The notes: a model not told the origin generated them from the sequence alone. A stretch of DNA of 64,000 nt from Phenylobacterium sp. (GCA_004799545.1 SSMU01000020.1:104214-168213); one strand, 5' to 3'. Shown: positions 33,411-41,669, numbered from the stretch's first letter. Translations and numbers: made by a program.

Positions 33411-34415
33411 ATGACCACGAGCCCCCGTTCCCCCGACTTGGCCGAAAACCTGACCGACGGCCTGGACGCCTTCCGCGGCGACCGCGCCTACCTGGGCGCG
33501 GACCACCTGCGCAACGAGCGGCGGACCTGGATCGTCACCGGGATCTGCGCGGTGACCCTGGTGGCCCAGGTGGCCGGCGGCCTGGTGTTCAAGTCCATGG
33601 CGCTGACCGCCAGCGGCCTGCACATGGCCGCCCACGTGGCGGCGATGGCGACGGCGGCGATCGCCTATCGGATGGCCCGCCGCTATGCCGCCGACCCACG
33701 GTTCGCCTTCGGCACCGGCAAGCTGGGCTACCTGGCGGGGTTCGCCAACGCCATCGTGCTGGGGGTGATCGCGGTGCTGATCGGGGTGGAGAGCGTGACC
33801 CGGCTCTTCGCGCCGGAGGTGGTGAACTACGACTCCGCCCTGCCGCTGGCGGTGGCGGGCCTGGCGGTGACCCTGGTCTGCTGGGTGCTGCTGAAGCCGC
33901 AGAAGCACGCGCACGGCCACGACAAGGACGGCGACCTGAACATCTCCGCCGCTCACCTGCACCTGTCGGCCGACGCCGCGGTTGGGGTGCTGGCGATCGC
34001 CGGCCTGGCGGCGGGGCGCAGCCTGGGCTGGACCTGGGCCGACCCGCTGGCCGGGCTGGCCGGCGCGGGGCTGGTGGCGCAGTTCGCGGTGAGCCTGGTC
34101 TGGCGCGGCGCCGCGGCCCTCCTGGACATGACGCCCTCGCCGCAGCTGGCGGGCGAGATCCGCAGCCGGCTGGAGGCCGAGGGCGAGCGGGTGGTCGACC
34201 TGCACCTGTGGCGGCTGGGGCCGGGCCATTTCGCCGCCGTGGCCGTGGTGGCGGCCGGGGCGGACCGCACCGTCGAAGCGCTGCGGGCGCGGCTCAAGGG
34301 CCTCTCCGGCCTCAGTCACCTGACGATCGAGTTGAGACGGGGCGAGCTGCGAACGGGCGAGTTGCGCGCGGGCGGCGAAGCGGGCCAGGGTCCGACCGAT
34401 GACGTCACGCGTTAG
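33411..34415 (+). CDS. cation diffusion facilitator family metal exporter, DmeF-like
   Basis: The 334-residue inner-membrane protein should export divalent metal in exchange for protons. Membrane helices are visible at WIVTGICAVTLVAQVAGGLV, ALTASGLHMAAHVAAMATAA, LGYLAGFANAIVLGVIAVLI, LPLAVAGLAVTLVCWVLL, SADAAVGVLAIAGLAAG and AGLVAQFAVSLVW. The metal site in helix 2 reads HMAAH rather than the HxxxD of zinc CzcD proteins, as in DmeF. Helix 5 keeps HLSAD. A His-rich loop HAHGHDKDGD separates helices 4 and 5. The ATG lies 4 nt after the dyad, leaving no room for a ribosome binding site, so it may be leaderless. Confidence 0.88.
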   Translation: MTTSPRSPDLAENLTDGLDAFRGDRAYLGADHLRNERRTWIVTGICAVTLVAQVAGGLVFKSMALTASGLHMAAHVAAMATAAIAYRMARRYAADPRFAFGTGKLGYLAGFANAIVLGVIAVLIGVESVTRLFAPEVVNYDSALPLAVAGLAVTLVCWVLLKPQKHAHGHDKDGDLNISAAHLHLSADAAVGVLAIAGLAAGRSLGWTWADPLAGLAGAGLVAQFAVSLVWRGAAALLDMTPSPQLAGEIRSRLEAEGERVVDLHLWRLGPGHFAAVAVVAAGADRTVEALRARLKGLSGLSHLTIELRRGELRTGELRAGGEAGQGPTDDVTR

Positions 34416-34422
34416 GGGCCGT

Positions 34423-35598
34423 ATGCGTAAGGGTCGTTTCCTGGGAACCCGCGGACGGGTGGCGGTGGGCGTGGGCGTCGTGGCCCTGGTCGCCGCGGCC
34501 GCGGCCGGTTGGGTGGCCGACGGCCATCAGATCCTGCCCGAGCACGCGACCCTGACCTCGACTCGGCCGATCGGGAAGCTGGCCCGGCTCGCCCCGCCCG
34601 CGCCGCCGCCGCCCGCCGAGCTGCAGGCGACCATCGCCAAGCTGGCCGAGACCTACCGCGAGCCGGTGGGCATCGCCGTCACCGACGTCAGCGACCGCTG
34701 GACCGCCCAGGTGGCCGGGAGCGAGGTGTTCCCGCAGCAGAGCGTCTCCAAGCTGTGGGTCGCCCTGACCGTCTTCCAGGCGGTCGACCGCCACGCCATG
34801 ACGCTCGACCAGCCGGTGGTGCTGACGCCCGACGACCGCTCGGTCTTCTACCAGCCGCTGGCCTCGCGCATCCGCGGGCCGAACGGCTATGCGACCACGG
34901 TCTATGACCTGTTGCGCCGGCAACTGACGGAGAGCGACAACGCCGCCAACGACAAGCTGATCCGCGAGGTCGGCGGCGGCGGGGCGGTGGATCGGACCCT
35001 GGCCGAGAAGGGGCTGGCTGGGCTCGGCGTCGGCGAGACCGAGCGCGACCTGCAGACCCGGGCGGCCGGCCTGACCTGGCGGCCGGAGTACGGCCAGACC
35101 TGGATCTTCAAACAGGCGCGCGAGCAGCTGCCGGACGCGGTGCGCGACGCCGCCATCAGCCAGTACCTGGCCAACCCGCCGGATGGCGCCAAGCCGATGG
35201 CGATCACCGAGAGCCTGGCCGCCCTGAAGCGCGGCGAGCTTTTGTCGCCCGGCTCGACCGAGGCGATGCTGGGGCTGATGGGCGAGGCCAAGACCGGCCT
35301 GTCACGGCTGCGGGCCGGCCTGCCGGCCGGCTGGAGCATCGCCCACAAGACCGGCACCGGGCCCGACTGGCGCGGCGCCTCGGTCGGCATCAACGACGTG
35401 GGCCTAGTGACCGCGCCCGACGGACGCAGCTTCGCCGTGGCGGTGATGATGCGCGAGACCCGGAAATCGGTGCCGGCCCGGCTGGTGCTGTTCCAGCGGA
35501 TCTCGCGGGCGATCGTCGACTACTGGCGCGAGACCCCGGCGACGCCGCCCGACCAGCGCATGGCCAGCGCCGGCGGCGGAGCCCTGCTGACCCGTTAG
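34423..35598 (+). CDS. serine hydrolase of the class A beta-lactamase fold
   Basis: The predicted periplasmic protein of 391 residues has an N-terminal membrane anchor (about 11-30) and a proline-rich linker. Its hydrolase domain has the three penicillin-recognising motifs: SVSK (Ser107, Lys110), SDN (Ser171-Asn173) and KTGTG late in the sequence. The conserved Glu166-type residue of true class A enzymes is not obvious. Neighbours give no antibiotic-resistance context, so a peptidoglycan-related or other serine hydrolase is equally likely. An ATG 24 bp upstream overlaps the CDF stop. Confidence 0.8.
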   Translation: MRKGRFLGTRGRVAVGVGVVALVAAAAAGWVADGHQILPEHATLTSTRPIGKLARLAPPAPPPPAELQATIAKLAETYREPVGIAVTDVSDRWTAQVAGSEVFPQQSVSKLWVALTVFQAVDRHAMTLDQPVVLTPDDRSVFYQPLASRIRGPNGYATTVYDLLRRQLTESDNAANDKLIREVGGGGAVDRTLAEKGLAGLGVGETERDLQTRAAGLTWRPEYGQTWIFKQAREQLPDAVRDAAISQYLANPPDGAKPMAITESLAALKRGELLSPGSTEAMLGLMGEAKTGLSRLRAGLPAGWSIAHKTGTGPDWRGASVGINDVGLVTAPDGRSFAVAVMMRETRKSVPARLVLFQRISRAIVDYWRETPATPPDQRMASAGGGALLTR

Positions 35599-35601
35599 GA
35601 C

Positions 35602-35830
35602 GGATCGACATTCACCGCGGGGCAGACCTCGCGCCTCCCTCCTCCTCGATGGAGGAGGGTCAGGGTGGTGGTGTTTCCGCCGAGACGAGGCGAATGGCGC
35701 AGATGGGCGTCGGCGCCTTACGGCGTTTTTCGCCCCAGCGCCCTGCGCACACCACCATCCAACCTTCCTCCATCGAGGAGGAAGGCTCTTCGGGAAATTC
35801 GCCGCGCCTGGGTTGAATGTCGATTCAGCC
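35602..35830. repeat. MITE-like repeat, family I, copy C (229 bp)
   Basis: Nearly identical over its whole length to 36655-36883, with a dozen or so mismatches in 229 bp by eye. Inverted arms contain CCTCCTCGATGGAGGAGG and, near the other end, CCTCCATCGAGGAGG. The inner TCCGCCGAGA block and the CTGCGCACACC segment link it to copies A and B. It has no coding capacity. It ends at the stop codon of the next gene. Confidence 0.8.
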
Positions 35831-36240
35831 TAGCGCGGCGGCGGCTGGGTCGGGCCCTGGGCCTCGCGCGCCTCGGCCATGCCCTTCAGCACGGTGAGCT
35901 TGATCGGGGCGCCGGCGAAGTCCTTGCCGGTCCAGGTGATGCCGATGTGCGGATCGGTCGGGAAGGCCGCGCAATAGGAGAAGGGCAGGGTCGGCGGCTT
36001 GGTCTGGCGCAGGCAGACGCGGTCATCCTTCAGGGTCCAATGGCCGGCCAGCGCCTGGTTGCTGCGGCCCACACCGTCCCAATTGCCGTCGGGATGCAGC
36101 CAGATCTTCTGGGTGCGGCCATCGGGATAGACGGACATCACGGTATTGCCGAACGCCGCCGCGATACGGCTCAGGTCAGCCGCCTGGGCGTTGAGGGCGG
36201 TGAAGCTGGCGGCGACGGCCAGGGCGGTGCGGATCAACAT
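35830..36240 (-). CDS. secreted hypothetical protein
   Basis: The 136-residue product has a signal peptide (MLIRTALAVAASFTALNAQA). The mature part begins ADLSRIAAAFGNTVMSVYPDG and continues with KIWLHPDGNWDGVGRSNQALAGHWTLKDDRVCLRQ, a beta-rich module with two cysteines that may form a disulfide. I chose the ATG at 36240 with GAAGG upstream over the one 15 bp earlier. The pattern matches small alphaproteobacterial periplasmic proteins, but I know no function. Its 3' end abuts repeat copy C. Confidence 0.65.
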   Translation of the reverse strand: MLIRTALAVAASFTALNAQAADLSRIAAAFGNTVMSVYPDGRTQKIWLHPDGNWDGVGRSNQALAGHWTLKDDRVCLRQTKPPTLPFSYCAAFPTDPHIGITWTGKDFAGAPIKLTVLKGMAEAREAQGPTQPPPR

Positions 36241-36353
36241 TCTTACCTTCGGCATGACGGGCTAGAACGCGGAGATGCGCAAAGCGTGCCCCGACGACCT
36301 TCTGCCCGACGCTACGTGAACTGAACCTGACAAGCTGGACGAAAGGCAAGCCC

Positions 36354-36584
36354 ATGGAAAACGAGATCAGCCCGGACGCCGAGCGCGCGGGCATGCTGGC
36401 CGCATTGCACGCCCTTGTCGTGGGGATGCTCTCGACGCTGAAGCGCAAGGGCCTGCTCAGTCCGACCGAGATCGACCAGCTGTTCGAGGCGGGGCTTTCG
36501 GTGTTCGAGCGGGGCGAGCCGGACGACACCAAGGCCGCCGCCCAGCTCACCTTGCAGATCCTCGCCCGCAGCCTGCAGGACTAG
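36354..36584 (+). CDS. small helical hypothetical protein (76 residues)
   Basis: The product is an acidic, helical cytoplasmic protein (AALHALVVGMLSTLKRKGLL, SPTEIDQLFEAGLSVFERGE, AAAQLTLQILARSLQD). It has no signal, membrane segment or recognisable motif. The composition is protein-like and free of the Arg/Pro bias of shadow frames. It is followed by a dyad and repeat copy D. Confidence 0.6.
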   Translation: MENEISPDAERAGMLAALHALVVGMLSTLKRKGLLSPTEIDQLFEAGLSVFERGEPDDTKAAAQLTLQILARSLQD

Positions 36585-36599
36585 ACCCTTCCATTGTTC

Positions 36600-36649
36600 A
36601 GAGCGCGTCCGGCGGCGAAACCGGTACCCACCTTCGCCTGACGCGCTCT
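36600..36649. terminator. long inverted repeat after the small helical gene
   Basis: AGAGCGCGTC at 36600-36609 pairs with GACGCGCTCT at 36640-36649, with an inner GGCGAA/TTCGCC pair. No T-run follows. It directly precedes repeat copy D. Confidence 0.45.
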
Positions 36650-36654
36650 AAGGC

Positions 36655-36883
36655 GGACCGACATTCACCGCGGGGCAGACCTCGCGCCTCCCTCCTCCTC
36701 GATGGAGGAGGGTCAGGGTGGTGGTGTGTCCGCCGAGACGAGGCGAATGGCGCAGATGGGCGTCGGCGCCCTACGGCGCTTTTCGCCCCGGCGCCCTGCG
36801 CACACCACCATCCAACCTTCCTCCATCGAGGAGGAAGGCTCTTCAGGAAACTCGCCGCGGGTGGGTTGAATATCGATTCAGCC
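36655..36883. repeat. MITE-like repeat, family I, copy D (229 bp)
   Basis: This is the partner of copy C, same length and orientation, about 0.8 kb away. The high identity between C and D compared with A and B points to recent duplication or gene conversion. Confidence 0.8.
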
Positions 36884-36893
36884 CAGGGCCCGC

Positions 36894-38231
36894 CTAGCCG
36901 CCGTGCTTCTTGTCGTCGCCCTTGACGGCCGCGTGGGGCTGGGCGCCGGCCGGGTGGGGCTGAGGCTGCGGCTGGGCGTGGGGTTGTCCGCCGCCGCGGA
37001 AGGCGGGCGGGGCCGCGGCCTGGGCCATGCGCGCGGCCGGGGGTGGGGCGATGGCGCGCGGAGCCGCCTGGGCGCGAGCCTGGGCCATGGGGGCTTGGCC
37101 GCCGCCGCGCTGTTCCCGACCGCCGCCGCGCGTCTGCGGTGCGGCCTGGGCGGCGAGCTGGGGCGGGGGCGCGCGGAAGGAGGCTGGGCGGCCGTGGTCC
37201 TGGACCGAGGGGGCGACGACGGCGCGGGGCGCCTCCGCCTGGCGGGCGAAGCGCGGCGCCTCGTTGCGGGCCATGGCGCGGGGCGCGATCGGCTGGGCGG
37301 CTGCGACGCGGGCCTCCCCGGCCGGCTGCGCAGCCGGCGTCGTCGCGGCGAACCGGCCGCGATCGGCGCGCGGCTGGGCCTGGGCCTGGGCCTGCGGAGC
37401 CTGGGCCATGGGCGCGGCGGCGAACCGCTGGCCCTGGGCGTTGCGGCCCTGGAAACCTCGGCCTTGGGCCGCGAGCTGCGGCGCCTGGGTCGCCGGCGCC
37501 ACGCGGGCGGGCCGCTCGGCCGCGACGCGCTGGGCCACGGCCTGGCCGCCGCCGGTGTTGCGCCACTGGCGCCAGGCCGGCTGGGTGGCCGGCGCGTTCA
37601 GCCAGCGCTGTTGGCTGCGGGCGATCAGCGGGGCGCGTTGGCTCCAGGCGGTCTGGTCCACCTGGGTGCGCGGCGCGCGGCCGAAGTCGCGGCGCATGTC
37701 GTAGCCGCGGCTCCAGTAGGACCGGGCCTGCGGATAGTCGCGGGCATAGTCATTGGCCGAGATCAGGGCGCCGGCGGCGGTGAACAGGGCGATCAGGGCC
37801 CCGTCCGGCCCATAGGCGTAGCCATAGTCCGAGGTGCGGACGAAGTAGGGGTAATCCTGGCCGGGCTGATAATAGTAGTAGCGGTAGTCCTCGCCGTAGG
37901 GCTCGGCGAACATGTAGCTGTCGTCGGCGGTCTGCCAGACCCAGGGCTGCTCGCCCGAATAGTCGAAGCCATAGTCGGGCGGCGTGTCGTAGAAGGCGCG
38001 GTCGAGCGAATAGGCCTGCTCGGCGTAGGGATAGGCGCGGGCCGGGACCGCCTGGCCGACCGGGATCAGCCGGTAGCCGGGGTCGGCGCCGATCGGGCCG
38101 GGATCCGGCAGGGCGGACGCGGGCGGGTCGTTGCGGGCCAGCAGCGGCCGGTTGTCGATCTTGCAGCCGGCCAGGGCCAGGCCGCTCGTGGCGAGCAGAA
38201 GAAGGGTCTTCACGGGGTGATTGGCGGACAT
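36894..38231 (-). CDS. large Ala/Gln/Pro-rich lipoprotein
   Basis: The product of about 445 residues has a lipoprotein signal ending LALAGCK. A Tyr-rich globular segment follows (residues 45-200: YPYAEQAYSLDRAFYDTPPDYGF, YRYYYYQPGQDYPYFV, GALIALFTAAGALIS). A long low-complexity Ala/Gln/Pro/Arg tail comes next, ending in a His/Lys-rich end. Such lipoproteins recur in Caulobacterales envelopes, but the function is unknown. The ATG at 38231 is the first one with a proper signal sequence. Confidence 0.7.
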   Translation of the reverse strand: MSANHPVKTLLLLATSGLALAGCKIDNRPLLARNDPPASALPDPGPIGADPGYRLIPVGQAVPARAYPYAEQAYSLDRAFYDTPPDYGFDYSGEQPWVWQTADDSYMFAEPYGEDYRYYYYQPGQDYPYFVRTSDYGYAYGPDGALIALFTAAGALISANDYARDYPQARSYWSRGYDMRRDFGRAPRTQVDQTAWSQRAPLIARSQQRWLNAPATQPAWRQWRNTGGGQAVAQRVAAERPARVAPATQAPQLAAQGRGFQGRNAQGQRFAAAPMAQAPQAQAQAQPRADRGRFAATTPAAQPAGEARVAAAQPIAPRAMARNEAPRFARQAEAPRAVVAPSVQDHGRPASFRAPPPQLAAQAAPQTRGGGREQRGGGQAPMAQARAQAAPRAIAPPPAARMAQAAAPPAFRGGGQPHAQPQPQPHPAGAQPHAAVKGDDKKHGG

Positions 38232-38407
38232 GGTCTCGTTTCGACGGTTACGCGCCGGAAAGCTCGGCGCCGGGACGCAGTTAGGCCGGCCAAGCCCCGT
38301 CCCACCCGGGTGGCCGCCTCTCACAACGCGGTTTCGCGGGGTCGGGTTGCCGCCGGTTCCGCGCCCTGGGCGGCGGGCATGACGGCGGCCGCGTCGGACA
38401 TTTTCGC

Positions 38408-39403
38408 GTGAGGCCGACCGGCTACAGCCGCCGCACTCTGCTCCGCCAGCTCGCCCTGCTGGGCGCGGGCCTCGGCGCGGCCTGGTGGGTGCGCGAGCAC
38501 TACCTGTTCCCCAAGCCGGTGGTGGAGTTCCCGGGCGGCGCCTCCGGGACCGACTGGCTGGCCCTGCCCGATCCCGGCGGACTGATCGAGCTGCCGGCCC
38601 ACATCGCCGGCCTGCCGATCCGGGTGGTGGTGGATTCCGGCGCCCAGTTCTCGGCCATCGACCGGGACTTCGCCCGACGGCTCGGCCTGAAGGAGGCGCC
38701 CCTCCCGCTGCTGGCCTTCGGGGTCAGCGGCAAGCCCAGCGTGACCCATACGGTGACCCTCGACCTCAACGTGGGCGGCATGCAGCTGCTGGCCATGCGG
38801 GCCGCGACCCTCGACCTCCTGGCGCTGTCGGGCGTGATGCGCCGGCCGTTCGCCATGCTGATCGGCCGCGACGTGCTGCAGGCCCTGACCGCCGACATCG
38901 ACTGGCCGAACGCCCGGGCGCGGTTCTTCGCGCCGGGGATCTTCCAGCCGGAGCTGGGCGCGCGGGTGGTCCCGGTGCGCAGCCAGGGCGGGGCGCTGAT
39001 GACCCCGGTCAGCATCGAGGGCGCCGCGCCCATCGAGGTGATGGTCGACACCGGCGCCACCTCGGAGCTCGCCCTCTCCGAGCCGGTGGCCCGCAAGCTC
39101 GGCCTGCTCTCCGGCCGCCCGATGACCAGCGGCCGCTCGGTCAGCCTGGGCGGCGTCGGCGTGGACCGGGTGGTGCACGCGGCGGAAGTCGACTTCGCCG
39201 GGCGGCGGCTTTCCGACGTGGAGGTGCAGGTGTTCACCCCGTCGGCGCCCGCGCCCCTGCCGGCCGGCCTGCTGGGCGTCGGCATCCTGAAGCACTACCG
39301 GGTGGCCCTCGACGTCGGGGCCGGCGTCCTGTGGCTGACCGGGCCGGCGGCGGCGCGTCCGCAACACCGCGTGGGCCCGCACGCGGTGCTGCAGGAGGGC
39401 TAG
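38408..39403 (+). CDS. retropepsin-like aspartic protease with two catalytic lobes
   Basis: The 331-residue product has an Arg-Arg signal or anchor (SRRTLLRQLALLGAGLGAAWW) and two tandem aspartyl-protease lobes. These carry VVVDSGAQFSAID (Asp76) and VMVDTGATSELAL (Asp214), each followed by a hydrophobic GVxxL-type segment (MLIGRDVL; AGLLGVGILKHY). Bacterial retropepsin-like proteins usually have one lobe and dimerise. Here both are in one chain, as in pepsin. The start is a GTG. It converges on the M28 peptidase with a 4-bp overlap, and the two may work in the periplasm. Confidence 0.82.
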   Translation: MRPTGYSRRTLLRQLALLGAGLGAAWWVREHYLFPKPVVEFPGGASGTDWLALPDPGGLIELPAHIAGLPIRVVVDSGAQFSAIDRDFARRLGLKEAPLPLLAFGVSGKPSVTHTVTLDLNVGGMQLLAMRAATLDLLALSGVMRRPFAMLIGRDVLQALTADIDWPNARARFFAPGIFQPELGARVVPVRSQGGALMTPVSIEGAAPIEVMVDTGATSELALSEPVARKLGLLSGRPMTSGRSVSLGGVGVDRVVHAAEVDFAGRRLSDVEVQVFTPSAPAPLPAGLLGVGILKHYRVALDVGAGVLWLTGPAAARPQHRVGPHAVLQEG

Positions 39404-40773
39404 GGCTTGGCGGGTGCGGCCGGGGGCTCGCGCTCGAAGATCCCGGGCGGGCCGGGGAACACCACCGGGCTCTCATAGCCATCGGCGGAGATGGCGCTGA
39501 CCCCGAAGAAGAAGTCGTCGATGTTCACCGCGGCCAGGGTCGTGCCGTCCGGCGCCGTGGCCAGCCGGCTGAACCGCCATTGCGGATCGGTGGTGGGCCG
39601 CCACCAGACGCGGTAGGCCGCCGCGGCCGGCTCGGGCTTCCACTTGAGCTGGGTGTCGGGCGTCACCGCGCCCTTGATCTCGACCTCGGTGGGCGGGGCC
39701 GGCGCTGAGGCCAGGGCCGCCATGGTGATCACGTTCAGCCGGGTCACCTGGGCCAGGTAGGGGAAGTCGACGCCTTCGATCACGTCGCCGTAGCGGATGC
39801 CGTTCTCGACCCGCAGGTCCTGGTGCTGGCGGGTGTAGTTCTCGGTGGATTCGGTGACCCGCACGGCGGGGTAGCCGGCCTTCAGCATCTCCACTTGGTC
39901 GCCGCCGCGGCCATAGCGGTCGGTGCGGTAGACCATCACCACGTCGAGGTTGGTCAGATACTGGTCGGCCAGCCGGTCCATGAACCGGGCGAGGTTGCGC
40001 GACGGGCTGTCGAGCTCGCCGCCGTTGTAGCGTCGGGCGTCGGCCTCCTTGGCGGTCTCGGTGGTGCGGGTGCCCTCGGAGAACACCCGCACGTGGGTGT
40101 TGTCGCGCACCCCGCTCATGCCCTCGGTGTTGCCGACGATGTCGTTGTTGAGGTCGGCCTCGACCTTCCAGCCGTGGGCCGCGGCGTAGTCGGCCAGGAC
40201 GTGGCCGCCGTAGAGCCCCTGCTCCTCGCCCGACAGCACGGCGAACACCAGGGTGGCGGGGAACCGGCGTTTGGAGAGCACGCGGGCGGCCTCGATGACC
40301 GCCGCCACGCCCGAGCCGTCGTCGTTGGCGCCGGGCGCGTCCGAGGTGGCGTTCTGGACGTCGGTGACCCGGGAATCCAGGTGGCCGGAGATCACGATGA
40401 CCCGCTCGGGGTCGCTGGTCCCCGGCAGGATGGCCAGCACGTCCATCACCTCGGTGGGTTGGGGGACGCGCTTGCCGGTGACGGTCTCCGACGGGGTCTC
40501 GACCTTCAGGCAGCCGCCGCAGTCGCGGGACAGGGCGGCGAACTGGCCGGCCACCCAGCGTCGCGCGGCGCCGATGCCGCGGGTGTTGGAGGTGGTGTCG
40601 GAGAGGGTGTGGCGGGTGCCGAAGGCGACCAGCCGGGCGATGACGGCGTGCTGCTGGTCGGGGCTGACCTCGCCGGCGAGCTCATGCAGCAGCGGGTGGT
40701 CGCCGGTGGGGGCTTGCGCCGCCGCGGGGAAGGCGATCAGCAAAAACGCGGCGGCGAGGACGGACAGGCGCAA
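39400..40773 (-). CDS. M28 family zinc peptidase
   Basis: This is a secreted aminopeptidase-type enzyme of about 457 residues. The signal peptide RLSVLAAAFLLIAFPAAAQA fits a TTG start at 40773 with GGGAG before it; an ATG lies 72 bp upstream. M28 zinc ligands and catalytic residues are readable in SGHLDSR, PGANDDGSGVAA, LSGEEQGLYGG and EADLNNDIVGN. A late His (NYTRQHQDLRV) completes the site. A fibronectin-like C-terminal region (TEVEIKGAVTPDTQLKWKP) follows. It should digest extracellular or periplasmic peptides. Confidence 0.9.
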   Translation of the reverse strand: MRLSVLAAAFLLIAFPAAAQAPTGDHPLLHELAGEVSPDQQHAVIARLVAFGTRHTLSDTTSNTRGIGAARRWVAGQFAALSRDCGGCLKVETPSETVTGKRVPQPTEVMDVLAILPGTSDPERVIVISGHLDSRVTDVQNATSDAPGANDDGSGVAAVIEAARVLSKRRFPATLVFAVLSGEEQGLYGGHVLADYAAAHGWKVEADLNNDIVGNTEGMSGVRDNTHVRVFSEGTRTTETAKEADARRYNGGELDSPSRNLARFMDRLADQYLTNLDVVMVYRTDRYGRGGDQVEMLKAGYPAVRVTESTENYTRQHQDLRVENGIRYGDVIEGVDFPYLAQVTRLNVITMAALASAPAPPTEVEIKGAVTPDTQLKWKPEPAAAAYRVWWRPTTDPQWRFSRLATAPDGTTLAAVNIDDFFFGVSAISADGYESPVVFPGPPGIFEREPPAAPAKP

Positions 40774-40845
40774 CGGCGAAGCTCCCGGACAGAGGCCGGC
40801 GACCTTCGCGCGGACCCAGCGCCTCGGGCAAGCGGGATGACGCAC

Positions 40846-40872
40846 GAAAAAGGGCGGCCCGCTGGACCGCCC
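40846..40872 (-). terminator. Rho-independent terminator after the RcnB-like gene
   Basis: On the minus strand GGGCGGTCC and GGGCCGCCC pair over 9 bp with one wobble, and TTTTT follows. A smaller hairpin, CGAATC/GATTCG (40881-40896), lies between it and the stop. Confidence 0.75.
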
Positions 40873-40897
40873 CGTTCCATCGAATCCTGGGATTCGT

Positions 40898-41203
40898 TTA
40901 GCGGCTGTTGGCGATGATCGAGGCGATCAGGCCGGTCGCGGCGGCGGCCAGGACGTAGTTGCCGTCCACCTGGCGCCATTCATAGCCACGCGGGGGCTGG
41001 CGCAGGTGGTTGCGATGCCAGTCGACGCGCTGGCCACGGCCCCAGTCCTCGCGGGCGATGTGGCCGCCCTTGCGCCAGTCGTGATGCTGGCCGCCCTGGG
41101 CTTGCTGGCGCTGGTCGTGGTGATCGTAGGGCTGGGCCAGGGCGGCCCCGCCGGCGGTGAGGGTGATCAGGGCCGCCGCGGCGGCCGTCAGCATGCGTTT
41201 CAT
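40898..41203 (-). CDS. RcnB family periplasmic protein
   Basis: The 101-residue product has a signal peptide (MKRMLTAAAAALITLTAGGAALA). A His/Gln-rich linker is followed by the RcnB-type core, HLRQPPRGYEWRQVDGNYVLAAAATGLIASII. In enteric bacteria RcnB is a periplasmic protein needed for nickel/cobalt homeostasis. Alphaproteobacterial members are numerous and less well defined. The His-rich linker (DHHDQRQ, GQHHDWRKGGH) could bind metal. Confidence 0.82.
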   Translation of the reverse strand: MKRMLTAAAAALITLTAGGAALAQPYDHHDQRQQAQGGQHHDWRKGGHIAREDWGRGQRVDWHRNHLRQPPRGYEWRQVDGNYVLAAAATGLIASIIANSR

Positions 41204-41339
41204 GTCGCGTTCCTTCGAATTTCCGATGTTGGAAGAGTGCGCCCCGCCCGGTGAGCCTCACCTGAACGCGCCGGCTCAGCCGACGTTCATCGGCGGGCGA
41301 CTGAACGCAGGTCGCCACGAGCCAAGGCAACACATTTAC

Positions 41340-41536
41340 AAGTTGTGCGTTGTATTTTCACACGCCAAGGTATGTGGTGTGGCGTCGGTCTTGAGAAGTG
41401 GCCGGCCCGGTAAGCGGTGAGAGCCGGTAAGATCCTCCGCAGTCGTCCACGTCCCCCAGGACGGGGGTCGATCGCAAGCCGCAGCGCGTGAGCCGCGGCC
41501 CTAGAGCGCCCCCGGGGTCAACACCGGGGGCGTTTT
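41340..41536 (+). ncRNA. candidate small RNA ending at a Rho-independent terminator
   Basis: No protein gene on the plus strand precedes the terminator at 41507-41536 (9-bp CGCCCCCGG/CCGGGGGCG stem, 8-nt loop, TTTT). Upstream there is an AT-richer, promoter-like stretch (about 41335-41400), and then stem-forming segments such as CCGGCCCGG and a GTCCCCC/GGGGGTC-type hairpin near 41450. The transcript would be about 100-190 nt and ends roughly 425 bp before rplU. It does not match tRNA, tmRNA, SRP RNA or RNase P motifs that I know. The 5' end is a guess. Confidence 0.4.
41507..41536 (+). terminator. Rho-independent terminator, plus strand
   Basis: A perfect 9-bp GC stem with an 8-nt loop followed by TTTT in the plus direction only. 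The minus direction lacks a T-run, so it does not serve the adjacent minus-strand small gene. Confidence 0.8.
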
Positions 41537-41561
41537 CGTATCCGCCGGTCGGGAACTGGCC

Positions 41562-41669
41562 CTAGAAGGCGCCGAGCAGGGCCTGGCTGAACCAGCCGGC
41601 CGCGAAGCTGACCAGCACGACTAGGCCGAAGAAGGCCAGCGCCGGCATGAACGGATCGTCGTTGACCAC
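41562..41669 (-). CDS. 35-residue single-pass membrane protein
   Basis: This short gene starts at a GTG with AGGAGA 9 nt upstream. It encodes a short polar start (VVNDDPFMP), one hydrophobic helix (ALAFFGLVVLVSFAAGWF) and a short end (SQALLGAF). The good ribosome binding site and clean membrane-helix profile favour a real small protein. No family is known to me. It lies between the candidate sRNA and the rplU promoter. Confidence 0.55.
   Translation of the reverse strand: MVNDDPFMPALAFFGLVVLVSFAAGWFSQALLGAF

Noticed and set aside
34423..35598. Antibiotic-resistance beta-lactamase
   Set aside because: SxxK, SDN and KTG motifs are present but the class A deacylating Glu is not evident and there is no resistance context, so only the fold is reported.
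41340..41540. tRNA, tmRNA or SRP RNA gene
   Set aside because: No T-arm GGTTCGAATCC-like motif, no tmRNA tag frame and no SRP GGAAGGAAGCA-type core was found.
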